A stretch of 64,000 nucleotides of DNA from Peribacillus simplex (GCF_030123325.1 NZ_CP126106.1:4430001-4494000), one strand, 5' to 3'. Positions 33,213 to 42,832 are shown, numbered from the stretch's first letter. Notes: a model not told the origin generated them from the sequence alone. Program-made: numbers and translations.

Positions 33213-33237
33213 AATCTTCCGATATAACCGGAAGATT
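33213..33237 (-). terminator. Terminator of the TetR gene
   Basis: AATCTTCCG pairs with CGGAAGATT and is followed by eight T on the minus strand. Confidence 0.85.
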
Positions 33238-33255
33238 GGTGAGCTGCCATTATCA

Positions 33256-33870
33256 TTACAAATACAAGCCTTCGACGTAAACTGAGGTGATGGTTTGGGC
33301 AATTTCTTCGACAGAACTTTGATGTTCGTTTCGGACAATTTCCCATAGATACATTTCATTTGTGAAAAACCACCCTCTTGCCACAAGTTCATGGTTTAGT
33401 TCAGCTCTTGCCAGCCCATTTTGCTGTGCATAGGCGACGTCCTTTGAAATGCGCTGAATGAACTTCATGCGGATCGCTTTCCATTTATCTGAAATAATGG
33501 TTGAGATCCCAATGGCCTGTTCGAAAACTTGCATCATATTGCGTTCAGCTTCTGCCATTTTCAAAAAAGCATTAGCTTGTCTGTTTATGATATGTTTTGC
33601 TTCGTCTTTTGATTTTGGAAAGAAAGAGGTCTCGGCAATTTCATAAAATTGCTCCATTACATTTTCCATTAATACAATTAACAGATCCTCTTTCCCTTTA
33701 AAATGAACATATGCCGTTCCGTATCCGATGTTTGCCCTTTTGATCATTTGGGAAATAAGCGCAGCTTGATAACCTTCTTCAAGAAATGTTTCTTTTGCAG
33801 CTTCTAATAACTTTTGCCGTGTCATGATCGAGCGTAAATGCCGTTTATCCCCTACTTTGCCATTCTCCAT
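33256..33870 (-). CDS. TetR family regulator, probable kyn operon repressor
   Basis: A 204-residue TetR regulator. The helix-turn-helix is TRQKLLEAAKETFLEEGYQAALISQMIKRANIGYGTAYVHFKGKEDLL-like (about residues 17-62), followed by a helical ligand-binding domain (about 70-195). It is divergent from kynU, and a TGACACCATGTCA palindrome overlaps the likely -35 of the kyn operon. It therefore probably represses tryptophan catabolism until a kynurenine-type ligand appears. This role is inferred from position. Confidence 0.8.
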   Translation of the reverse strand: MENGKVGDKRHLRSIMTRQKLLEAAKETFLEEGYQAALISQMIKRANIGYGTAYVHFKGKEDLLIVLMENVMEQFYEIAETSFFPKSKDEAKHIINRQANAFLKMAEAERNMMQVFEQAIGISTIISDKWKAIRMKFIQRISKDVAYAQQNGLARAELNHELVARGWFFTNEMYLWEIVRNEHQSSVEEIAQTITSVYVEGLYL

Positions 33871-33972
33871 GCTTATTCCTCCCCTTATCTTCTAGCATAA
33901 AGGATTTCCATAAAATAAAAAACATTTGTTGGAAAGATTGATTCAATGTTTATAATTTTCTGAATTAACTTA

Positions 33973-34002
33973 TTGACACCATGTCATATTCTTTGGTACG
34001 AT
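33973..34002 (+). promoter_or_regulatory. kyn operon promoter with overlapping operator palindrome
   Basis: TTGACA (33973-33978) and TACGAT (33997-34002) with 18-base spacing form a sigma-A promoter for kynU. The palindrome TGACA-CCA-TGTCA (33974-33986) covers the -35, the right place for repression by the divergent TetR protein. Confidence 0.6.
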
Positions 34003-34043
34003 TCTCCTAGAATTATTTAGAATACTAATATAGGAGGATGATT

Positions 34044-35321
34044 ATGGTTTCTGAATACACATTGGATCACGCTAAACAAATGGATGAGAAAGATACTCTG
34101 AAAGGTTTTCGAGAAGAGTTTTATTTAAAGCCGGATTCCATCTATATGGATGGAAATTCATTGGGACTTCTTTCTAAAAGGGCTGAACGCACTCTTTTGG
34201 AATCTTTGGAAGATTGGAAGGAACATGGGATTGATGGATGGACTCAAGGGAATCACCCATGGTTTTTCATGGCTGAGAAATTGGGCGCGAAAATGGCCCC
34301 ATTGGTCGGAGCTTCTCCCGAGGAAGTTATCGTAACCGGCTCCACAACTGTAAATTTGCATCAGCTTGTTGCCACTTTTTATAAGCCTGAAGGTACGCGC
34401 ACAAAAATTTTAGCAGATGAATTAACATTTCCGACTGATATATATGCTCTTCAAAGTCAGCTGCGTACACATGGATACGATCCGGAAACCGATCTCATCC
34501 GCGTCAAAAGCTCGGATGGCAGATTCCTTGAAGAGGATGACATCATCGAAGCAATGACCGATGACATCGCTTTGATCATCTTGCCAACAGTCCTGTATCG
34601 CAGCGGTCAAATATTGGATATGAAACGTCTAACTGCTGAAGCTCATAAAAGAGGAATAGTAATCGGATTTGACGGATGTCATTCTATCGGTGCGATTCCG
34701 CATTCATTCAGCGAATGGGATGTGGATTTTGCGTATTGGTGCAATTATAAACATTTGAATGGCGGCCCTGGCGGTGTTGGCGGTTTATATGTAAATCGAA
34801 AACATTTTGGAACGATGCCTGGATTGGCTGGATGGTTCGGCTCCAAAAAAGATAAACAATTCGATATGGAACATACGTTGACACCAGCTGAATCAGCAGG
34901 CGCGTATCAAATCGGCACGCCGCATGTGTTAAGTTGTGCACCTTTGATTGGGTCTTTGGACATTTTTATTGAAGCGGGAATCGAGAATATTCGCGAAAAA
35001 TCCCTGAAAATCAATCAATATTTAATGGATTTAGTAGAATCCGAATTGGCAGACATGGGATTTTACATTGGAACTCCTAGAGAGGACATACGCCGCGGAG
35101 GTCATGTAAGCCTCGAGCATAAAGAAGCTGCACGGATATGCAAGGCATTGAAAGAGAACGGTGTCATTCCCGATTTCCGGGCACCTAACATCATTCGTCT
35201 CGCTCCGGTTGCACTATATACTTCCTACGCAGAAGTTTGGGAAGTTGTACAAATACTCAAGAAAATCATGTCAGAAAAACAATATGAAAAATTCAAGAAT
35301 GAGCGTGAAGTGGTCGCATAA
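34044..35321 (+). CDS. kynU: Kynureninase
   Basis: A PLP enzyme of about 425 residues that cleaves kynurenine to anthranilate and alanine. The PLP-lysine lies in WCNYKHLNGGPGGVGGLYV (about 233-251). PLP-contacting IGFDGCHSIGAIPH and the N-terminal YMDGNSLGLLSK and DGWTQGNHPWF are family hallmarks. ATG 34044 is preferred to ATG 34038 because AGGAGG is six bases upstream. It is the first gene of a four-gene operon with a permease, kynA and kynB. Confidence 0.95.
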   Translation: MVSEYTLDHAKQMDEKDTLKGFREEFYLKPDSIYMDGNSLGLLSKRAERTLLESLEDWKEHGIDGWTQGNHPWFFMAEKLGAKMAPLVGASPEEVIVTGSTTVNLHQLVATFYKPEGTRTKILADELTFPTDIYALQSQLRTHGYDPETDLIRVKSSDGRFLEEDDIIEAMTDDIALIILPTVLYRSGQILDMKRLTAEAHKRGIVIGFDGCHSIGAIPHSFSEWDVDFAYWCNYKHLNGGPGGVGGLYVNRKHFGTMPGLAGWFGSKKDKQFDMEHTLTPAESAGAYQIGTPHVLSCAPLIGSLDIFIEAGIENIREKSLKINQYLMDLVESELADMGFYIGTPREDIRRGGHVSLEHKEAARICKALKENGVIPDFRAPNIIRLAPVALYTSYAEVWEVVQILKKIMSEKQYEKFKNEREVVA

Positions 35322-35408
35322 TGGATTTCCGCCAGATGGGGCTCATCCCTCAAATGGGCAGTTAATTAGGGCAGGATAAAATCTTTTTTGATAAAAAGGG
35401 GATGAACT

Positions 35409-36830
35409 ATGGAGAACAAAAATACTCAATTGAACTTTAAAGATGAGCCAGAAAAAGGATTAAAACGTGAGCTGGAAACAAATCAGCTTTCAATGATTGC
35501 AATGGGCTGTGCCATCGGGACAGGGCTATTCCTTGGCAGCGGGCTTGCCATTCAAGCGGCAGGACCAAGTGTATTGCTCAGCTATGCACTCGGGGCGTTC
35601 ATTGTTTTACTGTTGATGGGCTGTTTAGCCGAAATGACGGTTGCCCATCCCACTTCCGGATCTTTTGGGGCCATTGCTGAAAAGTACATGACTCCGATGG
35701 CAGGCTATCTTGTCCGCTATTCATATTGGATTGCCAATGTTTTGGCTGTTGGGGTTGAGGTAAGTGCAGTCAGCGTGTATATGAAGTATTGGTTTCCGAC
35801 CGTGCCGGGAATCGTATGGATTTTGCTGTTTGCAGGTGCCCTGATTTATGTAAATGCTACTAGCGTGAATACATTCGCTACATTTGAGTATTGGTTCTCC
35901 TTCATTAAAATAAGTGCCATTGTTGGTTTCATCCTTCTTGGATCCTATGTACTATTCGGTTCATCCGATCAGCCACATATAGGACCTGAGAATTTCGTAA
36001 ATGAAGGCGGTTTTTTCCCATTTGGCGGATGGGGAATGTGGGTAGCCGTATTTATTTCTTTATTCAGCTTTCTTGGAACCGAAATGATAGCGGTTACATC
36101 AGGAGAGGCAAAAGATCCTGATGCAGCTGTTCCAAAAGCCTTAAAAGCGACCGTGTTCCGTTTATCCACCTTCTATGTGCTGACAATCGGCATCATGTTG
36201 ATGATCGTTCCGTGGAAAACGGCTGGGATCGAGGAAAGTCCATTCGTCAAAGTAATGGAAATCTTGAACATTCCTGGTGCATCCGGGATCATGAACTTTA
36301 TTATTTTAACTGCTGCATTATCTGCCATGAATGCTCAGCTCTATGCTTCAACACGTATGATGTTTTCATTGGCGCGCGGAAAACATGCACCTAGCTTTTT
36401 AGGAAAGTTAAACAAAAGGGGCGTTCCGGGAAAAGCACTTGCTGTCTCTACAACCGGGATTTTCATTGCGGCAGGCGTTCATGCGCTACTTCCAGGTTCA
36501 TCCTATGCATTCATGATGGGGATCTCCATGTTCGGTGCCATGTTCACATGGCTCATGATCTTCATTTCCCATTTGTTTTTCAGGGTTAAATGGGAGAAAA
36601 CCGGAGGACGCAAATTACCTGTAAGGATGATCGGTTTTCCTTATTTAACGATACTGGGAGCCGTTCTTCTATTCAGCTTAATGATTACAACATGGTTTAC
36701 GGATTTCAAGATCATGCTTCAATTCGGGATACCTTGGTTACTATTTTTAGCTGTTGCTTATTTAGTTTCAAAAAGAAGAAATATTAACCATAATGTAATG
36801 GAAGAATCCCTGGAAAAGAAGATAGAATAG
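35409..36830 (+). CDS. Amino acid permease of the kyn operon
   Basis: A 473-residue, 12-helix APC/AAT-family permease (NQLSMIAMGCAIGTGLFLGSGLAIQAAGPSV near 30; SFLGTEMIAVTSGEAKDPDAAVPKAL near 225). It sits 87 bases after kynU and 49 before kynA in the same direction, so tryptophan or kynurenine is the likely substrate. Family members also carry Asn, Pro or GABA, so the substrate is inferred from context. GGGGATGAACT precedes the ATG. Confidence 0.85.
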   Translation: MENKNTQLNFKDEPEKGLKRELETNQLSMIAMGCAIGTGLFLGSGLAIQAAGPSVLLSYALGAFIVLLLMGCLAEMTVAHPTSGSFGAIAEKYMTPMAGYLVRYSYWIANVLAVGVEVSAVSVYMKYWFPTVPGIVWILLFAGALIYVNATSVNTFATFEYWFSFIKISAIVGFILLGSYVLFGSSDQPHIGPENFVNEGGFFPFGGWGMWVAVFISLFSFLGTEMIAVTSGEAKDPDAAVPKALKATVFRLSTFYVLTIGIMLMIVPWKTAGIEESPFVKVMEILNIPGASGIMNFIILTAALSAMNAQLYASTRMMFSLARGKHAPSFLGKLNKRGVPGKALAVSTTGIFIAAGVHALLPGSSYAFMMGISMFGAMFTWLMIFISHLFFRVKWEKTGGRKLPVRMIGFPYLTILGAVLLFSLMITTWFTDFKIMLQFGIPWLLFLAVAYLVSKRRNINHNVMEESLEKKIE

Positions 36831-36879
36831 AATGACGGAATAAATAGTTTTGCATATGGAAAAGTGAGGAGAATGCGGA

Positions 36880-37734
36880 ATGAAGAATATGGATAACAAT
36901 GAACAAACAATAACTGGTCTAGAGAAAGAAATTCAAACCGATTTTCAAAAATCGATGTCTTACGGAGATTATCTCCACCTTGATAAGATTTTAACTAGTC
37001 AACATAGATGTTCCGATCATCATGATGAAATGCTATTCATCATTATCCATCAAGCGAGTGAGCTATGGATGAAGCTCATTTTACATGAGTTGACGGCAGC
37101 AACTGAGTCCATCCGCCAAAACAAGTTGGAACCTTCGTTTAAAATGCTGTCACGCGTTTCGAGGATCCAGCAGCAATTGATCCAGTCATGGAATGTCCTT
37201 TCAACTTTGACGCCGGCTGAATACATGGAGTTCAGGGATAAACTGGGACAATCTTCCGGATTCCAATCTTATCAGAATCGTTTGATTGAATTTGCATTAG
37301 GAAACAAAAATGTCCATACGCTATCAGTCTATCAGCACCAAACTGATTTATACGAGCAAATGCAGCAGGCCCTTCATGAGCCAAGTATTTATGACGCGGC
37401 GATCAATGCCCTTGTGGCGCGCGGATTACCTATTGATCAAGAAGCCATCAGCAGGGATTGGTCACAAAGATATGAACCAAATGCCAGTGTAGAAGAGGCG
37501 TGGCTGACAGTTTACCGCGATGTTGAGCAATATTGGGACTTATATGAGCTGGGCGAGAAGTTAGTGGACATTGGCCATCAACAGCAATTATGGCGTTTTA
37601 ATCATATGACCACAGTGGAAAGAATTATTGGTAATAAACAAGGTACCGGCGGATCATCAGGTGTAACGTATTTAAAAAGAGCACTTGATCAACACTTCTT
37701 CCCGGAACTATGGAGTCTAAGAACGAAGCTATAA
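36880..37734 (+). CDS. kynA: Tryptophan 2,3-dioxygenase
   Basis: The 284-residue heme enzyme opens the indole ring of tryptophan to N-formylkynurenine. Signature segments are SYGDYLHLDKILTSQ, DEMLFIIIHQASELWMKLILHEL (about 48-70, substrate pocket His/Arg region) and VERIIGNKQGTGGSSGVTYLKRAL near the C-terminus. Length and start match the family. AGTGAGGAG lies upstream. Third gene of the operon. Confidence 0.95.
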   Translation: MKNMDNNEQTITGLEKEIQTDFQKSMSYGDYLHLDKILTSQHRCSDHHDEMLFIIIHQASELWMKLILHELTAATESIRQNKLEPSFKMLSRVSRIQQQLIQSWNVLSTLTPAEYMEFRDKLGQSSGFQSYQNRLIEFALGNKNVHTLSVYQHQTDLYEQMQQALHEPSIYDAAINALVARGLPIDQEAISRDWSQRYEPNASVEEAWLTVYRDVEQYWDLYELGEKLVDIGHQQQLWRFNHMTTVERIIGNKQGTGGSSGVTYLKRALDQHFFPELWSLRTKL

Positions 37735-37774
37735 GATATTCAAGAAACAGCCAGAAGAGATGGAGGTAAGGTGC

Positions 37775-38401
37775 ATGGGGACATGGATTGATATTTCACA
37801 ACGTCTGGATGAAAACGTTGCAGTTTGGCCTGGAGATACACCTTTCTCATACAAAGTCAATTGGAGTAAGGAAGAAAGTGGATCTGTCAATGTAGGTCAA
37901 ATCAATATGAGTATCCACACCGGTACCCATATTGATGCTCCTTTTCATTTTGATGACAATGGAAAAAGAGTGATTGATTTGGATCTCGATTTATATATGG
38001 GAAGTGCCCGAGTCATCCATTTACCTAACAAGGCAAGCATCGGTGTCAATGAATTATCCAGTATAGACCTGCAAGGCGTTACCCGTCTGCTAATTCGGAC
38101 GGATGCTTGGAAGAATCGGAGTGTGTTTCCACAAACGATTCCTCATATCCAACCAGAATTAGCGGCATATCTTTCAGAACACGGCGTTCGTCTTATTGGT
38201 CTTGATTTACCTTCAGTAGATCCCTTGGATAGTAAAGAACTGTCTGCACATCATGAACTTGCCGGTCATGGAATTCACATTTTGGAAGGTCTTGTACTGG
38301 ACGGTATAGGACCGGGTAATTATGAGTTGGCTGCCCTTCCTCTTCCATTAGTTGAAGCAGATGGAAGTCCGGTACGTGCTGTTTTGAAAAAGTTACCCTA
38401 A
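37775..38401 (+). CDS. kynB: Arylformamidase (kynurenine formamidase)
   Basis: A metal-dependent cyclase-fold hydrolase of 208 residues that turns N-formylkynurenine into kynurenine. The start TWIDISQRLDENVAVWPGDTPF and the metal motif SIHTGTHIDAPFHF (about 47-60) are diagnostic, and SLDPLDS-like DLPSVDPLDSKELSAHHEL follows near 150. ATG 37775 is eight bases from GGAGG; the open frame starts five codons earlier. It completes the tryptophan-to-anthranilate route with kynA and kynU and ends in a terminator. Confidence 0.93.
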   Translation: MGTWIDISQRLDENVAVWPGDTPFSYKVNWSKEESGSVNVGQINMSIHTGTHIDAPFHFDDNGKRVIDLDLDLYMGSARVIHLPNKASIGVNELSSIDLQGVTRLLIRTDAWKNRSVFPQTIPHIQPELAAYLSEHGVRLIGLDLPSVDPLDSKELSAHHELAGHGIHILEGLVLDGIGPGNYELAALPLPLVEADGSPVRAVLKKLP

Positions 38402-38434
38402 CATATAACAGTGCTTGTATTAAATGAATAAAAA

Positions 38435-38470
38435 AACGAGCCAGATCAAAAATGATTTGGCTTGTTTTTT
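38435..38470 (+). terminator. kyn operon terminator
   Basis: AACGAGCCAGATC pairs with GATTTGGCTTGTT, followed by four more T. The MITE-like copy 2 begins ten bases later. Confidence 0.85.
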
Positions 38471-38480
38471 GTTTCATTAA

Positions 38481-38698
38481 GGCTGTTTTCGCTTACTTTG
38501 CTGCTATTTTCCAAGTAAAGCGGTGTGGTTGATTTCCCCTCCAGATGCTCGCTTTCCGCGGGGCGGGCGGTGAGCCTCCTCGGCGTAAACGCCTGTGGGG
38601 TCTCACCTGTCCCGCTGCTCCCGCAGGAGTCTCGCAATCCGTTCCAATCAACCTTAAATCGTTTCGTTTTAAAAACAACAATCTTTACGAAAAGAGCC
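38481..38698 (+). mobile_element. MITE-like element, copy 2 (218 bp)
   Basis: The left end GGCTGTTTTCG and inverted right end GGCTCTTTTCG match at ten of eleven bases, and both carry a further TTGTTG/TTGCTG block inside. The perfect 8-bp duplication TTCATTAA lies at 38473-38480 and 38699-38706. The core is nearly identical to copies 1 and 3 and in the same orientation. It sits just after the kyn terminator, in a harmless site. Confidence 0.85.
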
Positions 38699-38837
38699 TT
38701 CATTAAACACCGTATTTATAGTCACGCCGCTTTCCTCCATTGTCCTGAAATAATCATGACCATCAATTTTTTTCCCTAAACCAAGTACATCTATGTTATA
38801 ATTTTCAGAATTCATCACCAAGAGTGGAGGTCCGAAT

Positions 38838-39470
38838 ATGGAAAACTTTTATTTGTTCATCATCATGTGTATCCTTCTCATCATCTTACCTGGTCCAGAT
38901 ACAGCAATAGCCACAAGGAATACCGTTACCGTGGGAACGTCGGGAGGTTTTAAAACGATGTTCGGCACATGCTGTGCCCTGCTTATTCATACATCAGCTG
39001 CCGTGTTCGGACTTTCAGCAATCATTGTGAAATCCGCATTACTATTTTCCATCTTCAAATATGTCGGTGCCGTTTACTTGGTATATCTAGGCTTCAAGAC
39101 CCTATGGGGATTAAGGAATAAGCAAGTGGCCGCAGCGGCAGAAACGCCCGTCAAAAGTAAGTACGAAAACCAGTCTTGCTTTAAGCAAGGGTTCCTTACC
39201 AACCTGCTGAACCCTAAAGTGGCCGTCTTCTTTTTAACGTTTCTGCCTCAGTTCGTGAATCCAGGGAATGATACGTTTTTACCGTTCCTGATCATGGGCA
39301 TGACGTATACCGTGTTAACTGCGTTGTGGTTTGTATTTTATATCTATCTGTTGAACCAGATCAGTGCTTTTATGAAAAAGCCTAGAACCCAAGCTATCTT
39401 CGAGGGTATAACCGGGACGGTCTTGATTGGTTTCGGGATAAAGCTAGCCCTGGAAAAAGCTCATAATTAA
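38838..39470 (+). CDS. LysE/RhtB family amino-acid exporter
   Basis: A 210-residue, six-helix exporter. GPDTAIATRNTVTVGTSGGFKTMFGTC (about 15-41) is the LysE/RhtB start, and GFLTNLLNPKVAVFFLTFLPQFV (about 116-138) the central signature. It would expel an amino acid or derivative. Placement after the kyn operon is suggestive, but a terminator and the MITE-like element separate them. GGAGGTCC precedes the ATG. Confidence 0.82.
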   Translation: MENFYLFIIMCILLIILPGPDTAIATRNTVTVGTSGGFKTMFGTCCALLIHTSAAVFGLSAIIVKSALLFSIFKYVGAVYLVYLGFKTLWGLRNKQVAAAAETPVKSKYENQSCFKQGFLTNLLNPKVAVFFLTFLPQFVNPGNDTFLPFLIMGMTYTVLTALWFVFYIYLLNQISAFMKKPRTQAIFEGITGTVLIGFGIKLALEKAHN

Positions 39471-39474
39471 TTTG

Positions 39475-39525
39475 AACTGCACCCTAATCGTTAGTCAACA
39501 TCTAACAATTGGAGGTGCAGTTTTT
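39475..39525 (+). terminator. Terminator of the LysE-type exporter
   Basis: AACTGCACC and GGTGCAGTT form the outer stem, with TTAGT/TCTAA inside, followed by TTTT. Confidence 0.75.
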
Positions 39526-39587
39526 ATATTTTGGTTCTGATACAATAAAACCATAATTTGGTGTTTTTTATACAAGGAGAAAATGAC

Positions 39588-39809
39588 ATGCCAACTATTG
39601 AAGTTCGGAAATCAAAGGCCCGTTATCGATTTTTTATAGGACTGATGCGGAAAAAGGGCAAATTAAAGGGCTTGAGTCCCATAATACCGAACTCACCCCC
39701 CACCCAAACCTTTATTAAAGTGTTTACCTTGTTGTTTTCTTTAGTCCTTGTATCACTCAACATACCCATTTACGAAAAATCCAACCGTTTCGAGCTCGTC
39801 CTCCGTTAA
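39588..39809 (+). CDS. Small ORF, uncertain
   Basis: A 73-residue frame starting MPTIEVRKSKARYRFFIGLMRKK, with AAGGAG nine bases before the ATG and a possible promoter near 39536. The first half is basic and the second hydrophobic. Its last 57 bases overlap the 3' end of the convergent MBL gene. No family is recognised; it may be real, truncated or chance. Confidence 0.35.
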   Translation: MPTIEVRKSKARYRFFIGLMRKKGKLKGLSPIIPNSPPTQTFIKVFTLLFSLVLVSLNIPIYEKSNRFELVLR

Positions 39810-40604
39810 ATCCCGCTTTAATTCTTCAGCCAATTCCTGCTCCATTAAATCTCGGTTTCCCAGATGCTTGACCACGGTTCTGGCACATTCTTTCATTAGC
39901 TTTAACTCCGCCTCCATCTCCTGTCTCGAGCAAGGCCGGGCATGATGGGAGAGTATATATGTTTCGGCATCATAGGCTTCAATTTTCTTAATGAGCAGCG
40001 AAGCCTGTTCAGCCGTATAATTCCATTTTTCAGCATAAAGATTGGCATAAAGGCAGTCTCCCAGAAATAATGTTTTTTCTTCTTGTACATAAATGATGCA
40101 GGAATCCTTGGCATGGTCGCCGCCAACATGTTCAATGATACAGGTTATATTGCCGAGATCGATGGTCATCGTTTTTTCAAAGATCATATCCGGCAGGGGG
40201 AAGGTAATCTCTCTATTCGTCCCATGTTCCAATTTGATTACATCGGCGCAAAATGGAATCTCCGTCCCTTCTTCAACCCGTTGATCAAGGGCTTGATCTT
40301 CCCATGAAAGCTGCTGCATATCTTTAATGTTCGTGTATGTTATTTCCTGACAAATCACCGGAATCTCGATATTCTCCAGTCCGAATACATGGTCCCAGTG
40401 TGAATGGGTAAGAACGAGGAAATTCCCGCTTATATCGTTCCGAAGCAATTCTTCCTTAAAGAGCCTTGCATGCCTGACTGAGTTACCGGCATCGATGATG
40501 AGCGTTTTCTTATCTCCCGTCACGGCGGCAAGTACCGGGCGATCCGTTTCCTGAACTGGCGGCAGGTAGGCAATATGTTTCGATAGGTGCTGTAATGTTT
40601 GCAT
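39753..40604 (-). CDS. MBL-fold metallo-hydrolase
   Basis: A 283-residue metallo-beta-lactamase-fold hydrolase. Metal ligands are visible in LTHSHWDHVFG (about 65-75), HVGGDHAKDSC (about 159-169), FLGDCLYANLY and the closing LSHHARPC. The insertion and C-terminal helices are not of a named subgroup I can assign. A GTAAGGAG lies upstream of ATG 40604. The substrate is unknown. Confidence 0.78.
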   Translation of the reverse strand: MQTLQHLSKHIAYLPPVQETDRPVLAAVTGDKKTLIIDAGNSVRHARLFKEELLRNDISGNFLVLTHSHWDHVFGLENIEIPVICQEITYTNIKDMQQLSWEDQALDQRVEEGTEIPFCADVIKLEHGTNREITFPLPDMIFEKTMTIDLGNITCIIEHVGGDHAKDSCIIYVQEEKTLFLGDCLYANLYAEKWNYTAEQASLLIKKIEAYDAETYILSHHARPCSRQEMEAELKLMKECARTVVKHLGNRDLMEQELAEELKRDLTEDELETVGFFVNGYVE

Positions 40605-40692
40605 GTTACTGTTCTCCTTACGATAGTTGTGATTAGCTTGCTCAAGTATAGCAAATTACACATGCATTCATAAGATAATCCCCGTGAAAGGC

Positions 40693-40727
40693 AAAAAAGA
40701 CAACAATCAATCAGATTGCTGTCTTTT
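40693..40727 (-). terminator. Terminator of the phospholipase-D gene
   Basis: AAAAGACAACAATC and GATTGCTGTCTTTT form an imperfect stem directly after the stop at 40737. Confidence 0.75.
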
Positions 40728-40736
40728 CGTCATCAT

Positions 40737-42179
40737 TCAAATGAACCTATTCAAATATACCGTAACTTTCGAGAGGGCATTTAAAAAGGTGGCTTTAAAA
40801 AAAGACTCTTCCTTTTTCTGATCTTCAGGTGGTTCTATATATTTATTATTGTCCGCAACGAGTGTACTATTTGAGATTTTCGACTCGATGGCTCCGGTCA
40901 ACTTCGCTGCAAATGCTTCACTATCGATGACCACCATCGATTCTGTATTTAAAAAGGCAGATCGAGAATCCAAATTGTAGGAACCCACTGCACTTAATCG
41001 TTGATCATAGACAACGGATTTACCATGCAAAGAATAAGGCTTTGAATATTCATAAAGCCTTGCCCCCGTCTCAACGATCCTATCCCTAAGCGCCAAGTAT
41101 CCGGAAAAAGCGATCACATTCGGGGTGGATGCCGTCGAGTTGGTAAGTATCGTCCAATCAGCCTTTGAATCCATCTGCTTCGGTATATATTCATTCAAGG
41201 CATCCGCAGGAACAATATAGGGACTTTGGATAAATACCGATTGATTGGCATTCGCCGCAATATCCACTAGAGATCTCCACAAAAAAGGGTATTTATTGAA
41301 ACGTTCGATTGGATTATGAATGAAGGACACTTTTTTAGTAGGTGTTGAAGCCTTGCTCCAATCGACGGCCGGATTAACGAAATCGGCTTCAGTTTGCAAA
41401 GCTATCCTGTATTGATTCGCCAATGCATCTCTTTCACGTTTCCCTTTTTCCGTTTGCCTTTTCGAAAGGTCCGAAAAGACATCGCTCGTATATGGATGGG
41501 TCCATAATTCATTCAAATAGTCCTTCATTTCAACGATTACACTATCTTTTTCCTCACTAGCATTGAAAATGAGTACATCCCTGTCATAGACAAAATCCCT
41601 CGGCGGCTTACTTGCTAAATACTTATCGGCGATATTTCTCCCTCCAATGATGCCCAACTTTCCATCTACAGTGATGATTTTGTCATGAAGGCGATTATGC
41701 CAGGTCCACGGCTTAAATGGCTTAACTGTTTCGTAATATCTTAATTCAATGTTTTCATGCGAGGCCAATGCATAACGGGCATTGCTTAATTGACCTCTGA
41801 GTCCATGAGATATTCCATCCAGAAGGACTCGGACTTTGACACCTCTGTCAGCCGCTTCGATCAAGGCTCCAAGAAAAAGTTCGGTTGATTTGCCTTTTCC
41901 AAAAGCATAGTAGGCAATATCGATTGAATGCTGGGCTTCCTGGATCATACGCATCCGGGCGAGTCCCGACTCATAACCGTCTTCGAGAAGCAGGACACGA
42001 TCCACGGTGGATTCCTTCTCTCCCATATATGCACTTACCTGCTTTATCGGCCTATTTTCTTCTTTTTCTGCTTTTGGGAAAAGAACCACTGCCGTCACCA
42101 CTACATAAAGGAAATATAATAGAAGAATGAACAGAAATCCTTTTATTGCTTTTTTACAGTCATTGAGCACTCCCCCCAT
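40737..42179 (-). CDS. Phospholipase D / cardiolipin-synthase-like protein
   Basis: A 480-residue membrane-anchored PLD-family protein. One N-terminal helix (about 8-32) is followed by two HKD motifs, HNRLHDKIITVDGKLGIIGGRN (about 163-184) and SLHGKSVVYDQRLSAVGSYNLDSRS (about 385-409). Members hydrolyse or transfer phosphodiester bonds of phospholipids; this divergent group is distinct from the Bacillus cls enzymes and its substrate is not known. The start is unclear: ATG 42179 lacks a ribosome binding site, while GGGGGGAG directly abuts an in-frame GTG four codons in. Confidence 0.78.
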   Translation of the reverse strand: MGGVLNDCKKAIKGFLFILLLYFLYVVVTAVVLFPKAEKEENRPIKQVSAYMGEKESTVDRVLLLEDGYESGLARMRMIQEAQHSIDIAYYAFGKGKSTELFLGALIEAADRGVKVRVLLDGISHGLRGQLSNARYALASHENIELRYYETVKPFKPWTWHNRLHDKIITVDGKLGIIGGRNIADKYLASKPPRDFVYDRDVLIFNASEEKDSVIVEMKDYLNELWTHPYTSDVFSDLSKRQTEKGKRERDALANQYRIALQTEADFVNPAVDWSKASTPTKKVSFIHNPIERFNKYPFLWRSLVDIAANANQSVFIQSPYIVPADALNEYIPKQMDSKADWTILTNSTASTPNVIAFSGYLALRDRIVETGARLYEYSKPYSLHGKSVVYDQRLSAVGSYNLDSRSAFLNTESMVVIDSEAFAAKLTGAIESKISNSTLVADNNKYIEPPEDQKKEESFFKATFLNALSKVTVYLNRFI

Positions 42180-42385
42180 CAAGCGATATTTTATTACTAT
42201 TCGTAATATGCAAAGACTCTATTCAACATCTGCATGTTTGATAAATCTGACTTGTTAGGGAGTGATGCCACGTACCCATTTTGCTTGAATATGGGTGGAA
42301 CTTGGTGCACTTTTTTACCTTTTAAATGTGACAAAGTGGTGAACATGAAAGCAGTTGCATAATATGATATAGAAGGAGGGATTTC

Positions 42386-42832
42386 ATGCTTAAACAACCT
42401 GATAGAATAAGTATCTTCAATTATTGTTTTGCATTAGGGGTATCAGAAGTTTTCTTTTTATCCAGCTTTTATCTTTCCATTCTTGACGTTTCATTATTTG
42501 CGATCGCTTTACCATTTTCCGCTTTATTTCTAATGTTCTCCTTGTACCTATTCCTTCGAACGCACAAAGCAGTAAAGACCTTACCCAACCAAGAGGAAAG
42601 AAGAAGGGAAATTCATGCATTCTATCATCAATCTTTCGGGATTTTCACGATCATTTTTTTCACTTTACTTTTTGTCGCTTTAGCCTATATTCCCTTGCTG
42701 GAAAACGGAGGGCATTTCTATCTACTTTATTGTTTACCGATGGCTTTGCTTTGTATGATCCCGTCGATTGTATCTTATAAAGGGATGAAATTATTCAAAC
42801 CGGAAGCCGGCGGGAAATTAACGAAAATCTAA
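42386..42832 (+). CDS. Four-helix membrane protein of unknown function
   Basis: A 148-residue protein with membrane helices at about 12-32, 36-57, 82-102 and 110-130. A charged loop KTLPNQEERRREIHAFYHQ separates the pairs. GAAGGAGGG precedes ATG 42386. No family is recognised. It is divergent from the phospholipase-D gene. Confidence 0.6.
   Translation: MLKQPDRISIFNYCFALGVSEVFFLSSFYLSILDVSLFAIALPFSALFLMFSLYLFLRTHKAVKTLPNQEERRREIHAFYHQSFGIFTIIFFTLLFVALAYIPLLENGGHFYLLYCLPMALLCMIPSIVSYKGMKLFKPEAGGKLTKI

Noticed and set aside
32847..33392. Minus-strand 181-codon frame with LTSKxxE heptads
   Set aside because: It starts inside the TetR gene, runs through that gene's terminator and is open only because the 21-bp repeat has no stop in this phase.
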